Shown here piece by piece: positions 14,253 through 26,966 of a DNA stretch of 64,000 bases. Within the stretch, counting starts at the first letter, position 1, and every line of letters begins with the position of its first letter. The stretch is taken from positions 24,322,913 to 24,386,912 of the forward strand of contig NC_046677.1 of assembly GCF_003369915.1 (NCBI RefSeq). Reading direction: 5' to 3'. The translations under genes and the position numbers were made by a program. The notes under the pieces are model-generated. The model searched no databases. It saw only the letters and a program-made list of their open reading frames with translations, and had not been told where the DNA came from. Source of the DNA: Drosophila miranda (lineage: Eukaryota; Arthropoda; Insecta; Diptera; Drosophilidae).

Positions 14253-16219
14253 GGTCTTAATGATCTGTTATGTAATGCTGAAAATATGCAAAAAAAAAAC
14301 TTATAAGAAAGCAACCTGAATAAGTTTAAAATATTGTAGCACTAGCGAAATTGATGCAGCTGTTATTTCATGCATTAGTTTCCTTTTATTCCTATAAAAA
14401 TTAGCTCTTACCTCAAGAAGCTTCTGTGAAAACTTACGAATTGCAATATATTTGCTGCAATTTCTTTGTAAATTCTAAAAATAGACTTCAACACAGATGT
14501 TTTTGACAAAAAAACTGCATTCAAGAGTTGTCAGACGCTGCAGAGCAAAAATACTGCCAGAATTTGAATCCACGCGGGCTCCGCCAAACGTTAAAAATTC
14601 AAAAAGTGCTACGTAGAACAAAGAACATTCCGATGGAACTATTTACAATTAACTGATTAAACCATTTAATAACATTTAAACAATAAAGATAATACTGTAA
14701 AAGAACAGAAAACTAAAAACAAACCCCAAGCATGAAGATATTCAAATTAAAGTTTGTGAAAATACAGAAAAAGAGCTAGTTTTGCCAGTCTTTCCCTAAA
14801 GATTGCCAAGCCGCGGAACGTCCAGTGTACCCGATTTATACGTTCCGCGCTATTTTGGCTTTTTGTGAATTTTTCAGCAGGCGCACAGCGAAAACAACAC
14901 GCGGATTGCGTCATTTCTGCACTATTCGATTTTACGGCCGCATGTGAATGCAACACTGGTCGAGAGCGGGACGCATATACAGGCGTATATGGGGCGCGGC
15001 AAAAAGCCGTTAAGCACAGCCGTTGTCCCGCTCACACACACATGGCGGAAAGCGCTGCGAGCTAAAAAAGCACTCCGAAGACATTTGGCGATAACCGTCT
15101 GCTGGTTGTTTCTGTGCGCCTGTTGGGGATTACAATAATTCTACACCGAATGAGTTGTGCAATTTGGCGGTCGGGCGTTCGTTGTGTGCAAGCGGCGGCC
15201 GGCTTCATAAAATTTGTAGACACAACGAAAGCGAACACCGAACGGCCGCAAAGATTCCGTTGGTTTCGATTCGTATTTCTCCATTTCTCGTCGTGTGGGG
15301 TGGCTGTTGAATATTTCTATGCGACAAGCAAAAATGGAACTTAATTTTAGACCGACAGACAGCTAAGTACTGCAGCAGCAGCAAACAAATAATATAATTT
15401 CTTTGGGTAAAAAGCTGTTTAAGCTCTCAGCAAAAAAAGAAAACGCTTACGCTCGGATCGGTCTCTGCCGCTACACCGGTGCCGACCATCGACCTGTTTT
15501 AAAACAAATACATATCGCCCTGCTAAAGCCTTCGACGATTTTCAGCGCCCAGCACAAGAACTTTCAAAAACTGTAGCTTCCATCAGAAATTAACTTGCCA
15601 AAGTTGCGATGCGGCGGGCTGCTTTTTGGTATTCCGAAACGAAACTTGAAAAAAGTTAAATCTGTCAAGTTCACCTCCGAGTGCTTTTATTATTACACAT
15701 TCGTATGCCAGGGAGGGGCGGGGGGGACGATTGAAGAGAGAGGAGAGTGTTGTTCATGAGTGTTCGGTTAGCTTAGGGCTGCGGCTGGGTTCAGTACTGT
15801 TCTTTGTCTCTCTTTGGTCTCTCTCTCGAAAAGTTCCAAGCTAAATAATTCCAAGTTCTGAACGTGTTTTGCAAGCTGCATCGTCTGACCATGTCTTACT
15901 CTCTGCTTCTGTCGCCGCCTCGCCTCTCTCTTCTGGGTGTGCGGTGAGTGTGTAAAAGTTCTGAGTCTAAGCAAATGGCGCTGGGAACATTAACCAAAAG
16001 CGTTATATTTAAAATACATACATATATAATACGTATGGGTTGCGAAACTAATATAGAAATCAATAGAATCGGATCACTTTTTGAAAAAGACTAGAATAAC
16101 ATTTTAGCCAAGATCGCTTAAGATGACGATCTTTTAGTGACTCGGAAGGTTCAAGGGATTCGAAAAAATATTATCTGCCCTGCGCTTGTTCCCCAAATTG
16201 GTATAATCTATGGATCAAA
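14253..16219. other. Gene-free stretch
   Basis: The first few hundred bases must hold the 5' UTR and promoter of the COX7A gene (an acceptor-like TTTTCAG at about 14280 suggests a 5' UTR intron). The rest is mixed GC-rich and AT-rich DNA with no supportable gene. Confidence 0.5.
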
Positions 16220-16354
16220 AAGCACCTAAATTCTCACACACACACACAACCAAACCCACACACACTTACAAATCCATTGAAAAGCGCTGTTAATGCTTTT
16301 TTTGTGCTTTGCGGATTGAAAGTTTTATCAGAAAGCCAAAATGTGACGGTGGTT

Positions 16355-16391
<37 letters not shown>

Positions 16392-16545
16392 TTGTCTACA
16401 AAGGGGCTGGCAGCCTCAATCCCGGCCTGAGAGACAAGCTTATTTTCGAAACAAAAGTTCTCTAGGGCTGAGCAGCAGACCCGCAGAGCGGATAAGTCAG
16501 AGGAGCTTATGAACGACAAGCCTTCAAGCAGATTGAAATTACTTA
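16220..16545. repeat. Direct repeat, copy 1 (with poly-C)
   Basis: Shares with 17315-17600 the blocks AGCACC.TAATTCTCACA, TTGAAAAGCGCTGT, ATCAGAAAGCCAAAA, GTCTACAAAG.GGCTG, CAGCCT.AATCCCG and TATTTTCGAAA.AAAAGTTCT, in the same order. A 35-bp inner segment is inverted relative to the other copy, and a C run has expanded. Confidence 0.85.
16356..16391. repeat. Poly-C homopolymer, 36 bases
   Basis: Thirty-six consecutive C. The matching place in the second repeat copy has only CCCCCCTCTC. Long poly-C is rare in fly DNA, so the true length could differ from this assembly. Confidence 0.9.
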
Positions 16546-17314
16546 TAAACATTTTATATTAAAGATATAATACATTAGTTTTTTGTTGGATATGGATGAA
16601 ATACGTATGTTCTTGATCAGCATCAATAGCCGAGTACGTACAGCTACATACATACATATGTCTGTCTGTACGTCTGCACTTTTTCGTCCGTCCGTAGTTT
16701 TCGCAGACTATAAGAGCAATGGCAACCAAACCGTTAATGCAGAATCGTAGAGAATGGTCATAACTACCAAATTGGTTTAGATCGGCCAGTCTTTTGGTAT
16801 ACATCACCCTCTGAATTGTTAGGATATCAATCGTGATCGTGCGCCAACCATCGATTCACTTGCTTATGCAGCAAAAAATACCCTCGACCACGATTTATCA
16901 ATAATTTACGTGCAAAACCTATTATGCCTCAAATGTCACTGATGTAGTACTAGCTAATTTTAATAATATTAAACGGATGACAGTTTCAGGGACCCCGATT
17001 TATCAAGAATTTACGTAAATAAACTTTTTGGCGGTCAGAAATGGTTAGACATTTTTGTCCACATATGATCCCGGATCCCTGATCACTCACGTATTACTCT
17101 CTTCTGTCGCCTCGCTCATCTGGTAGAGTATGTTAAAGGACCTTGGTCAACCATCAATCAAATGCCTCCGAGAACTTTAATTATAAGCGTTACATTTTAA
17201 CAAAATTTTGTATGTATGATATGATATTGTGTCATCTATAATATCTTCGAAATATCTTTAAAAATATGTACATAGTCGTATGTTTAGAGGCCTATGCTAT
17301 TTTTTATTAAATCA

Positions 17315-17600
17315 TAAGCACCTTAATTCTCACATTAACGCGACAGACACCCACTAACAAATATATTGAAAAGCGCTGTGAAAACTTTCAATCCGCAAAG
17401 CACAAAAAGCATTATCAGAAAGCCAAAAAGCGGGGTGTTACCCCCCTCTCGTCTACAAAGTGGCTGACAGCCTTAATCCCGCCCTGAGAACCAAGTTTAT
17501 TTTCGAAAGAAAAGTTCTGTAGGGCAGTGCAGCAAACCCGGAGAGCCCAAAAGCCAGAGAAGCTTATAAAAGACGAGCCTTAAATAAGATTCGATCAGAA
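17315..17600. repeat. Direct repeat, copy 2
   Basis: Second copy of the repeat at 16220-16545, about 1.1 kb downstream in the same orientation, roughly 80% identical by eye outside the inverted 33-bp segment (17381-17413) and the C tract. Confidence 0.85.
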
Positions 17601-18782
17601 ATAAGGAATATTTTTTTTAAATTTCATTATAATTTCATTTCTAAGAAATGTTTTGTTTAGTGAGCTTTGTAAATAAGCTGCGTTTTGTTTACTGAAGATA
17701 GCATGCAAAATGCTTAATTAGCTTTTTGGCACTCAATGCGCTTAAAGCTTAAGACTCAAATATCAATTAATCATTGTGTAAACAGACACGTCTTGTTGCT
17801 GCAGTCAAACTCAAGAAATCCAAGTAAATTATTGATATGATATAAGCCGCCATAGTTTTACTACCCTTTTCGGGAGGGACGATGGCTCGCCAACAGAAGA
17901 GCACCCTCAGCATCTGCTACTTTTTCGCGCAGCTTTGTCTCACGTCCGTTTCTTTCTCGCAGCTTTGCCTATGACGAACCGGCGAGACGGCAATAGTAGC
18001 AGAGATGCGAGACAGCAACAACAGAAATGGGGGCCAGGCCAGAACATGAACATTGGCGCTACTCCTTTTCCTTTTCGCAAAACAAAATGGATTGCTCTTT
18101 AACTAAAACAGTTATCAGGCGCGCAGAGAGAACAGCAGAGAGCGCAACGAACCATCGAACACTGAGCAAACATGTCGTATATTCATCTCTCTCGCTCGGC
18201 CGCACTGCTTTACCAAAAAGCACAACCAACCAGGGGCCAACATGAGCACGCCCGCTACCTTTGAGTGCTGAGAACCTGTTACAAAATTCACAAAACCGCT
18301 ACGAATATAAGGCATTCACAGTATTCACTCACTCGCTCTGTGTCATACTCGTACTCGTTTGAGAGCAAGCAGTCCGCCAGCCCTAGACATAGGAGTACAG
18401 TGGGTCTTTTGGGGGCTGGTTGGGGAGTGTTACTGTGACTTTTGCACTGCCTCTGAAAATCGTTTTGAATTTGAAGCAGCACTCGGAATCGGACTCGGAC
18501 TCGCACTCGCACCCGGAGTGGGTTCGGAACTGTGAGTGATTCAACAACGGTGAATCGGTTCGGGTTGGCTCTCCACTTGGCTGATGATTTTGTTTTCGAT
18601 TAATGTTGTAAAAAATGTTTGAACTGTTTTAAGTTTAAGTTTTAACGGTAACAGTGACGCAGAAACGGACAGCAGGCTGCTTCCACTCTTGAACGCGGCA
18701 TTGCGGGTGACTGAGAGAGCAACAGAGAGCAAGCGAGAGCAGACGAGTGACACCTTGACAATGAAATACGCTCACGCTCATT

Positions 18783-18812
18783 CACACACACACACACACA
18801 CACGCGCGCGCG
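18783..18812. repeat. (CA)n(CG)n alternating purine-pyrimidine tract
   Basis: CACACA run passing directly into CGCGCGCG. A 30-bp alternating purine-pyrimidine stretch of this kind is the sequence type that can adopt Z-DNA. Confidence 0.9.
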
Positions 18813-20882
18813 AGTAGTTCGTTTACCTTTATTTCGTTTGGAGAATTAGATGCCCCTTTGCTTTTGCTGTTGTTTGCTTGTTGCTTCTGCGTTAGAGCGG
18901 GCCAGCAATATAGTAGGCCTTTAGCTAAAAATGCTAATTACTGAGAGAGGAGAACTATGAGTATGAGTATATTTATATATAAGAACTCAAATGTTTGCTC
19001 ATCCAACATGTTGTTGTTGGTTCGTTGAAGTTTCTTCTGCTTATGCCCTCAGAGAGGGTACTCTTACCATACCGTTTATTTTGCTCCACGTATGTTGTAT
19101 CCCTTATGGTAAATACTGTTTTCGGCAAGTGAGAGATATATAGGAATGGATTGGAAAGGGTATAGAACGTGAAAGTTTTGGACGGACGCCATTGCTGAGG
19201 GCGATGTTGTTGTTTCTCTGCAAGGGTATCAAAAGCTTCGGTCTTCTAAGCTAACTTGCTGCTTCGGTCGTGATCATGAGCTTTTGCGCCTGTCAAATGT
19301 GTTTCAAAGTCAATGTCGTGTGTGCGAAAGAGCAAACATAACGTACATACATATGTGGGCCCTTTTCCCCCCTTGTTTTGCGTGTGCGCTTCCCGTGAAC
19401 TTGCTTGCTCTTCCTCTCTGTCTCTCTTACTCCCACTCTGTGTTGGGGTTTGTTTTATCATTCTAAGTGGCTGTTGTGTTTTTTGTTACTGCTCTCCTGC
19501 GCCGGTGCTCCCGTCATCATTTAGAACCGTTCTGTTCGGTTCTCCGGCCTGCGCATGAGAACAAAAAAGTAAATGGGGCGGGCTCTGAGCACCCCGCCGC
19601 AGCACATGCGAATATACATATGAGTATCATCATCATCAAACTGTCGTCGACATCGTCGCTGGCAGAGGCAGAGGGCAGAAGAAGCAGCACCAGAACGGAA
19701 CAGAACCCGAACAGAACCAAAACCTGGGCTACAGCCCTACGAATTTGCTGTTCGCCTATTCGAAAATTTCACTAAAAATTGTTTGCACTCTCTCGTCGGG
19801 CATGAAATGAAAGTATCCTTTTTTCGAACCCCCCCAGCAAACATTCAGGTGCCCCGGCACTGCCCCACCCCACGCACAGAGGGGTATAAATACGTGGGGG
19901 ACTTCAGTGGTTTTTTGGGCAAAATTGTCGTTCTGTTTCAGGTGGTCTGTTCTGTTGGCCAGGTGGGTTGTGTCAACTTTGGCTCCAAGTTGGAGAATTC
20001 ATTTGATATGTGGTCGGGCATGCCATAATTTTTGGTGGGGTTGAAAGGACAGTGACGTTGTCTAAGGGGGGTGCGACTTATGAAAAAGATTTTTTTATTC
20101 CTTACAAAGTTCAAAGATAACGAATTAAAGTTAAAATATTTAAAGAAACTTATCGGAAACGTAACATTTTGATGCTTGGAACTATAATTTGATAATATGT
20201 CCATATCAAAAGCTTCATATCAATATTTCCTTATGTCCCTCACGTAGATTTCTTGAAAGAATTGTTCTTTCCTGTCGATATTTCAACTCGATTTGAATAT
20301 TTTGCAGTTGGATTGTAGGAGCTTATCTTTTATATAGAAGGAAACTTTACAAATATAATCCTCTATAATTTTCATAAATCAATTAAGAACCTTTAATTTT
20401 CCCCAAAAACGACGCCCCTGTTCCTCTAAAAGTAATTGCCCTACCCTACCGAACTCTTATACAATCCAATAAAAACTGTTTCAAATTTATTCAAGCCCCA
20501 TTTACCCAAAAAAGGCTCTCCTTCAGAGTAGTATCCTGCTTTGTAAATTCCGCAAGTATGACCGTGGCTTCCCCAAGCATGCCCCTACCTTGCCCAACCA
20601 TTCCCCTTCGGTTAGGTCAACAAGTCGCCACAAAGTTCATGAAAGCGTGATGTAACCAACAGTCGAGCGAAGCACGAAAAGGGCGGAAAGACAGAGGAGG
20701 GGCATGGCACTCATTTTACTGATACGCGAAACAGACACGAGTACTCGTACAATTCCGAGTGTCGGGTAATCGCATTTTCCCCTGACTACTCTGCCTACCC
20801 CTCCGCACTACCCCCCCAACCACCCACTCGCATAACAAACAAACAAGCAACCCACCATTACCCCACCTTCCCAGACCGAGAC

Positions 20883-20906
20883 AGAGAGAGAGAGAGAGAG
20901 AGAGAG
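20883..20906. repeat. (GA)12 microsatellite
   Basis: Uninterrupted AG run; a potential GAGA factor binding cluster. Confidence 0.9.
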
Positions 20907-22462
20907 CGCCACGTGGTCCCTGTGCTGCCGCCTTCTGATCGCCTGCTACGATAGTCAAGACTTCCCCATGTCGGCGTGTGTTCGCGCGCCTCAACTGCGA
21001 CTAAAAAGTGGAGCTCCCCCAAAGGTAGAGGCCACAACAGCCTTGAGAAGGTCTCGTGTAATGGTGGTGTGCCCCTTAAATAATGCCATCTCTCTCTCTC
21101 ACTCTCTGGTTCGGTCTCCTCTTTCCTAGGGCGGCCCCAACATCCGAATGCGAAGAATACTCACGAGTACTCGGACTCGTACGCGTACGTTCCCCAACCG
21201 ATTGTCGATGGGGAAGTCTACGAATACGAATACGAATCTTCGTACGAATAGTATCCGCAACATTCGCTATGCTATGCTTTCTGTTAGCCCGCTTTGCTAG
21301 TAGCCATCTTTTTCGATTTTTTGCCCAATAAGACAAAAAAGAAAAGTAAAATTCACATCGGTTCGCATCGCATCATCGGAACCACGGTCTCATTGAGGAT
21401 GGTGGCCTGTTGTTCTCGTTTCGGATTGTATGCATGTCTAGGCGTGTGGTTCGGTTCTGTGGTTCCCCTGATTTTCGGCATTGGTGTGTTTCCATTTTAG
21501 AGTGCACAACTTCTGTTTTCCTGGTGTAATTAAGCAAACGAAATATAATAATAATAAATTATAATTTTAGAAGGCCCCATACGCAAAAAAGGCCTTACCC
21601 TGGCCTAAGAATTGGTGCGATGCCTTTCCTCGAGGAGGGGCACAACCTGGGGGCTCCTATCTCTCCTGTGGCATCGCATCGCTCTTCGTTTGTGTGTTTT
21701 AAACATAAACGAACAGGCTCTAAGAAATTATCAACGCGGCAAAGTAATGCCCCGCCCCATTGTGCTATAAAAAACGTTGGAAATTATAATTCGAAAACGG
21801 AAAATGCCCCCTATCTATCTATTTGTTATGTTAATTTTACAGCCAGCGCCAACCATTTCGATGTTAGTGGACTGAAAACCTGAACGCCAGTTGGAGTCCA
21901 CAGCTGCAGAGCGCACTACAGTACCCCAGTCCGGTCTCCAGTCCAGCCCCACCCAGCCCAGAGACCGAGCATTCCTAGCCCCACTCAAACTGCCAAGCTT
22001 CAGCGCCATCTCCGCCTCAAGTTCCAAGCTCCAGCTGCTCCATCTCCACCTCTGGTTCCAAGCTCCAGCTCCAACCGTCGATTACCCAGTTCCTGGCAAA
22101 GTTGCGGCCAGATTTTTGCCATTTCTATGAAAACTTGGTAGCTCTCGGGTTGCTTCTAATGATTTTCTATGCCCATCGCTGTTAAAGAGCTCCCCAGCTG
22201 CGGCAACCACTCGGATGTGCGCCACGCCGCCGCCGGGGTAACAATCTGTTGAATGCGGCCTTCTGTCTGGTGTCTGGCCTTTAGTGGCGCGCGGTTGAGA
22301 AATGTACGTTCTTGGTGGAGTTTGCGTCATGCGATGTTAAGGGAACAGGCGAACAGAAGGCAGCCGATGGATGACGTAAGACGTAACGGCAAACGGCGCA
22401 ACGAACCGAACGAGATGGCTATATACGGGAACAGACAACAGAAGGTCGCACAACTTGTTCAC

Positions 22463-22486
22463 TGTGTGTGTGTGTGTGTGTGTGTG
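22463..22486. repeat. (TG)n microsatellite
   Basis: Uninterrupted TG run of about 12 units. Confidence 0.9.
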
Positions 22487-25400
22487 GGTGTGTTTGCTGC
22501 GAGATAGAATGGGTTTGCGAGTGTGTGCCTGGTTGAGTGGGGCCAATGTACTCGGTCGTTCAGTGCATTGCACTCACACTCACACCAATCCTCTTTGTTA
22601 TGCCCCTTCGCGGTGTTCTGTACTCGTATCTTGAGTCTGAGGATCGAACGAACAGACGGGAGAGACGCTCTTTGGTATAGGGTGGATGAGCTCCAGCATT
22701 TGATGAGAGTTCTCCTACATAAAGGTTTCGGGTAAGAAGATCAGCAGATCACTAGATTACGGAGTTCGAAAAATCATATTCCGAAACATTTGTGATCTTA
22801 AAAGTTAAAGACTGCCTATAAATTTGCATTTTCTAATGCAACGAAAAAACACCTGAATGCCTATGAGATCATAAGAAGATCAAAAGTCCTATTGATGGAT
22901 TATTTCAGAATAAAACTTATTTGAAAATGTCTTCAGTTAGTTCCATTTTTAATTATAGCTGAGATATATGTAGGTCCAATTTTTGAAGCATTATGACACT
23001 ACATGTTCCCTAAAAGATTTTTAACAGATTTCCTGTGTGTATTAGAATATCCCCTTTTTTTCAGCTGGAACTATGGATCATATGGAATATGTACTCCTGT
23101 TATCTACCTGTACCTACTATACACTCTATAAATAGACAATCTGTCAGTAGTAATACCACAGAGATGTTCTTTCACCTTCAACTTCCTACCTGTTGCCAAG
23201 TCAACTTATAGAGGAGATCGACATTGCCCGCCGCCCCTTGCGCCATATCGGCAGTATGTTGCAATTACGGCAACGTCATCGCGTCTACGTACAGTGTGGT
23301 GTGCCATTTCTTCTTCTACTCGTAAAATGCACGTAGCTGCAGCTAGCTCTATCTCCCTCTACAGAACTAGCCCTCTCTCTCTCGCTCGCTGCCTCTCTAT
23401 AGCTCTATAGCTCTCTTTGGTCTATGGGTGTGAGAGTGAGTCTCTAGCCGGCTCCTATTGCCGCCCCCTCCAGCCCAGTGCAGCCAGAGAGCGGCTGATG
23501 GAAAACTGTTTGAAAAGTGCATCTCCCGATGCACCCGACACCCGCCACCCGCTGTCGCCCTGCATCTGCCGAAGCGCAGTCCCAGACCGAGGCCTAGTCG
23601 AGCCTAGAGTCCGACGCGTCGTCTGCTTGGAAAAACTCTTTGAGTTTTCTGTTAGACAGAGCGCAGACGACATAGACCAACGATCCATGAACGAACCACC
23701 GAAGCAGCAGCAGCACCAGCGCCAGACCAATCCGATGCAACGAATGCACCTATTGGGGGCACATGCAACTCCAACTGGTTGCATCTATTGCCCCGCCGTT
23801 TGCTACGGCTAGGAAAAATCCTGGCCTCAGTTTTTCCCCAAAATGAAAACCACACGAATGTGTGTCTAGCGGCCCATAGAAGACTCCCCTCCCTCCAAAT
23901 GGTAGCAATCCTCCTAGCGGACCCTGTTTTGGGGGTACTTCTACCCCAACCTCCGTTGCACGCGTACCAATGAAAAATGGTTGAAAAAAAAGTTTGAAAA
24001 AAACGTTGTATGATTTTTCTTCGTCAATATTTTGTAACAGAGACGCAGCACCGATGCAGAAGCAAATTCCCGGATCCGACGACGACTTGTGTAACAATAA
24101 AAATGCACACACGGCCAGGGCGAGAGCGAGAAAGAGTGATAGAGACTGACTGCGAGAGGAAAGAGTCATGTCACGTCACCTCCACATCGGTTACTCTTTC
24201 CTACTTCCCCTCCAAATGCAGTCGATTGCCCCAGTTCTACGTTTGCGTGTATGTGTGTGACTCTGACTGCTGTCTCTCTTTCTGTGTGTGTGTTCTCCTG
24301 CTTTGAACGTTTTTCAATGAGAGCAAGCGAGCCAGACATAAGCGGTACGAAAGAAAAAGCAAAAGAGCAATGCAATCGATGTTTTAGTCGGTACAGTGGT
24401 ATAAAAGAATTTGGAAAGTGGTACATTTTAGATTTTATGTAGTACAATATTAACAGCTAATTCGTATAATCAAAAATCAATTCCCAATATATGTATATCT
24501 TATACAGAAAATATATGCTTTCGCCAATGAAAACTTTTAATCGATCATAAAAACGAAAAACATTGGTAAATCTTTACTCAACCAATTTTCACCCGATTAT
24601 CAACCGATGTGAGCCCACTGTGCAAGTGCATTCACCTTCACAGACGCACACCAGACACCGCTTGCATGTGTTACTGCAGCTGAGTGAGAGAGGGAGCCAG
24701 AGAGAGATTCGAAAAAAAATCGAAGGCAAGCAGAGAGCAAAAGAGGCAATGCAAGTGCATCTCAGTCGCAGCGCAGCAGCAGCAGCATCAGCTCCCAGCA
24801 GCCCCCACACACCAAAACACCCCAAGAGACGAAGGCAGACACAACGGCGTACAGCAAACGGAGAGCAATGACGTTTGCTCGTCTCTCACACACTGATACA
24901 ACCCTGGCACTTGGACATGTATTAACTTGTATCGAGATTTGTGTATGGGAAGGCCTTTGACTGCAAATCTTCTCCACGCGAAACAAGGCGCGCACCTGCT
25001 CCGCCCCATTCTCGCTCGCTCTCACACACACACTCGCAGACGCGTACATTTTTGCATTTGCTGTATTTATTTTTTGCAAAAAGTGCATCGCTTCGCTACG
25101 AAATCTGGGCTCCTTTTCCCAATGTAACACAACCATGCACCATGCGAGTGCGGATGGCCCCTAGGGGACCCGTTACGACAAAAATGGCGTGAACGTGGAC
25201 GTGGTTTTTACAGCTCTTCCACCCTGGATGGAGATTGAAGTAGGATTCTCTCGGAGATGGGGCACAGGATTATGGTAAGGGACCTGAAAGGAGGCTGGCA
25301 CTGCCAGTGTTCGTTTTCATTACATGTTATCCCTCTCCATCAACGGTCGCGGGCTCCATTCCCCGCAATGGAGCCGTAGGTTCTCCTCCTGGTGTACGGC

Positions 25401-26966
25401 TCCTCTCCAGCTGGCGGCCAACTCGGAACACTCTGGGGTCCGCCGGCTGCGTGCACAAAAGTAACAAAATGTACTGAATGTCATCAGGCTCTCAGTTTTC
25501 TGTAGAGCAACGATTTTACATTACGCTGTTCGTTGTCGTCGGACTTTGTGGGGGGCTCTCAGTACGGTACACGCTCATTGCGCGATATTCCCCCCACCCT
25601 CTCGTTCACCCAACCACTCTCTTACTTTGTGTGTACTCGCTGTGTGCGTGTGTCTGTGCTGTGTACTGTGTACTGTGTGTGTGTGCGCGTGTGTGAGCTA
25701 TACTTGCGCGGTTGCTCCCCTTTCAATCCGCCCTCTCCCCAACACTGTACAAGTATTATCTGTGGCTCCACTGCCCTGTTGTCTCTTTTGTTGTTGTTGT
25801 TGTTGTATGCCTTTGCCTTTGGCGGGGTCTTTGCTCCCGCTTTGCTTTATCATTCTCGTCTTGTCTTGCCTTTTTCTGATGCGCTTTCTGTGTATGCGAG
25901 AAAGACAGCAGAATGCATTTCTGGCCATCCTATTCATTCGACTTTCGGTTGCCAAAGAGATAAATTCTTCCAAGGAACGGATTCTGCTCAAATAAAAATC
26001 GCGACTTATGGGGTATATTGGAATTGGTTGTTCAGAAGGATCTTATCACATGGTTCAGATCAGCTTCATTTAACTCTTCTTTGTGATTACTACAGAATAT
26101 CAAAGAGTATACAATACTACAATTTGTGGTACGGGCGCGTGGGTTTGGTACTTCCATTCTGCAAAAATCTGTGGCCCCCACAATTTTTATGATACGAGAA
26201 ACCCGAAAAAGCAGAATCATGGAGGATGACCAAATCTACTAGATTTCCTTAGCTGGTTTTAGACTGTGTATCGGGTATAAAAGTAGTGAAGTCACAGTGT
26301 AGTAGAAAAATTTAATAGAATGAAAAAAATGGGATTTAAAAATATCTGAAGAAAAAATTTAAACAAATAAATAACCAGTGATCATGTATCATGTCTTAAG
26401 GTTCATGGCGAACGCCTGTGATGCATTATCCCTGGGTGGAATGAGCGAGATATAATTCTTCTCCGTCCAGTGGCATCCATGGTGCAATATCCATATTTAT
26501 TACATCAAAGAATGGCTCCAGGAATCAACATATTCGTTCATATTCTTTAAAATCGGGAACATTTATTTAAAGGCATACTAAAATCTAGAAGGCTTTCTCC
26601 CTCCAATTTTGTTGTATAATTAATTTATAACTTTCGCTTGATATGCTTACGTTTTGGACTTAGGTCTAGGAAAACGTTCACACACTGATATGCATCGGTT
26701 TTGCTAAGAAGTTTAGCTCGAATTCACGATTTGATATGTATCGATTTCGACTCCAGGATCAACAATTATCTTTCAATAACTAAAAATTCGTCTAACTTGA
26801 GATAAATAACATCGCAAGATGCGGTCGTTTCGTATATGTACTATATGTATGGATAGCTGGAATGGTCGCTGCTGCTGGAATTGGGCTTACTTCGGGGGCA
26901 TGTTAACTACGTATCACAGTTTCAAAAGTGCGTGGGAGACTCCTTGATGGGCGGGGTGGGGCCGGC

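Larger units (their letters stand above)
16220..17600. mobile_element. Helitron-like INE-1/DINE-1-type insertion(s)
   Basis: Three parts are visible. Segments 16220-16545 and 17315-17600 are diverged copies of one repeat in the same orientation. Between them, at 16600-16800, lie CATACATA and GTCTGTCTGTACGTCTG/CGTCCGTCCG words followed by GACTATAAGAGCAA and a TTGGTTTAGATCGG-like stretch. That combination is typical of fly INE-1/DINE-1 (and the related obscura-group ISX/ISY) non-autonomous Helitrons. No protein-coding remnant is seen. The most likely reading is two adjoining or partly duplicated Helitron-like copies. The exact ends are not determined because Helitrons lack terminal inverted repeats and target duplications. 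Confidence 0.55.
17601..26966. other. Gene desert with simple repeats
   Basis: No supportable coding region. The stretch contains CA, GA and GT tracts and GC-rich blocks rich in GAGAG and CTCGCTC words (18.0-18.8, 19.2-19.9, 20.7-21.3, 23.3-25.9 kb). These blocks resemble the 5' or intronic regulatory DNA of developmental or neuronal fly genes. AT-rich spacers separate them. Long frames here are cysteine/leucine-rich or microsatellite-driven and are not credible proteins. Confidence 0.55.

Noticed and set aside
25533-26192. 219-aa plus-strand frame
   Set aside because: Cys/Leu/Val-rich translation of GT and TTG repeats, with no domain and no conserved-looking motif.
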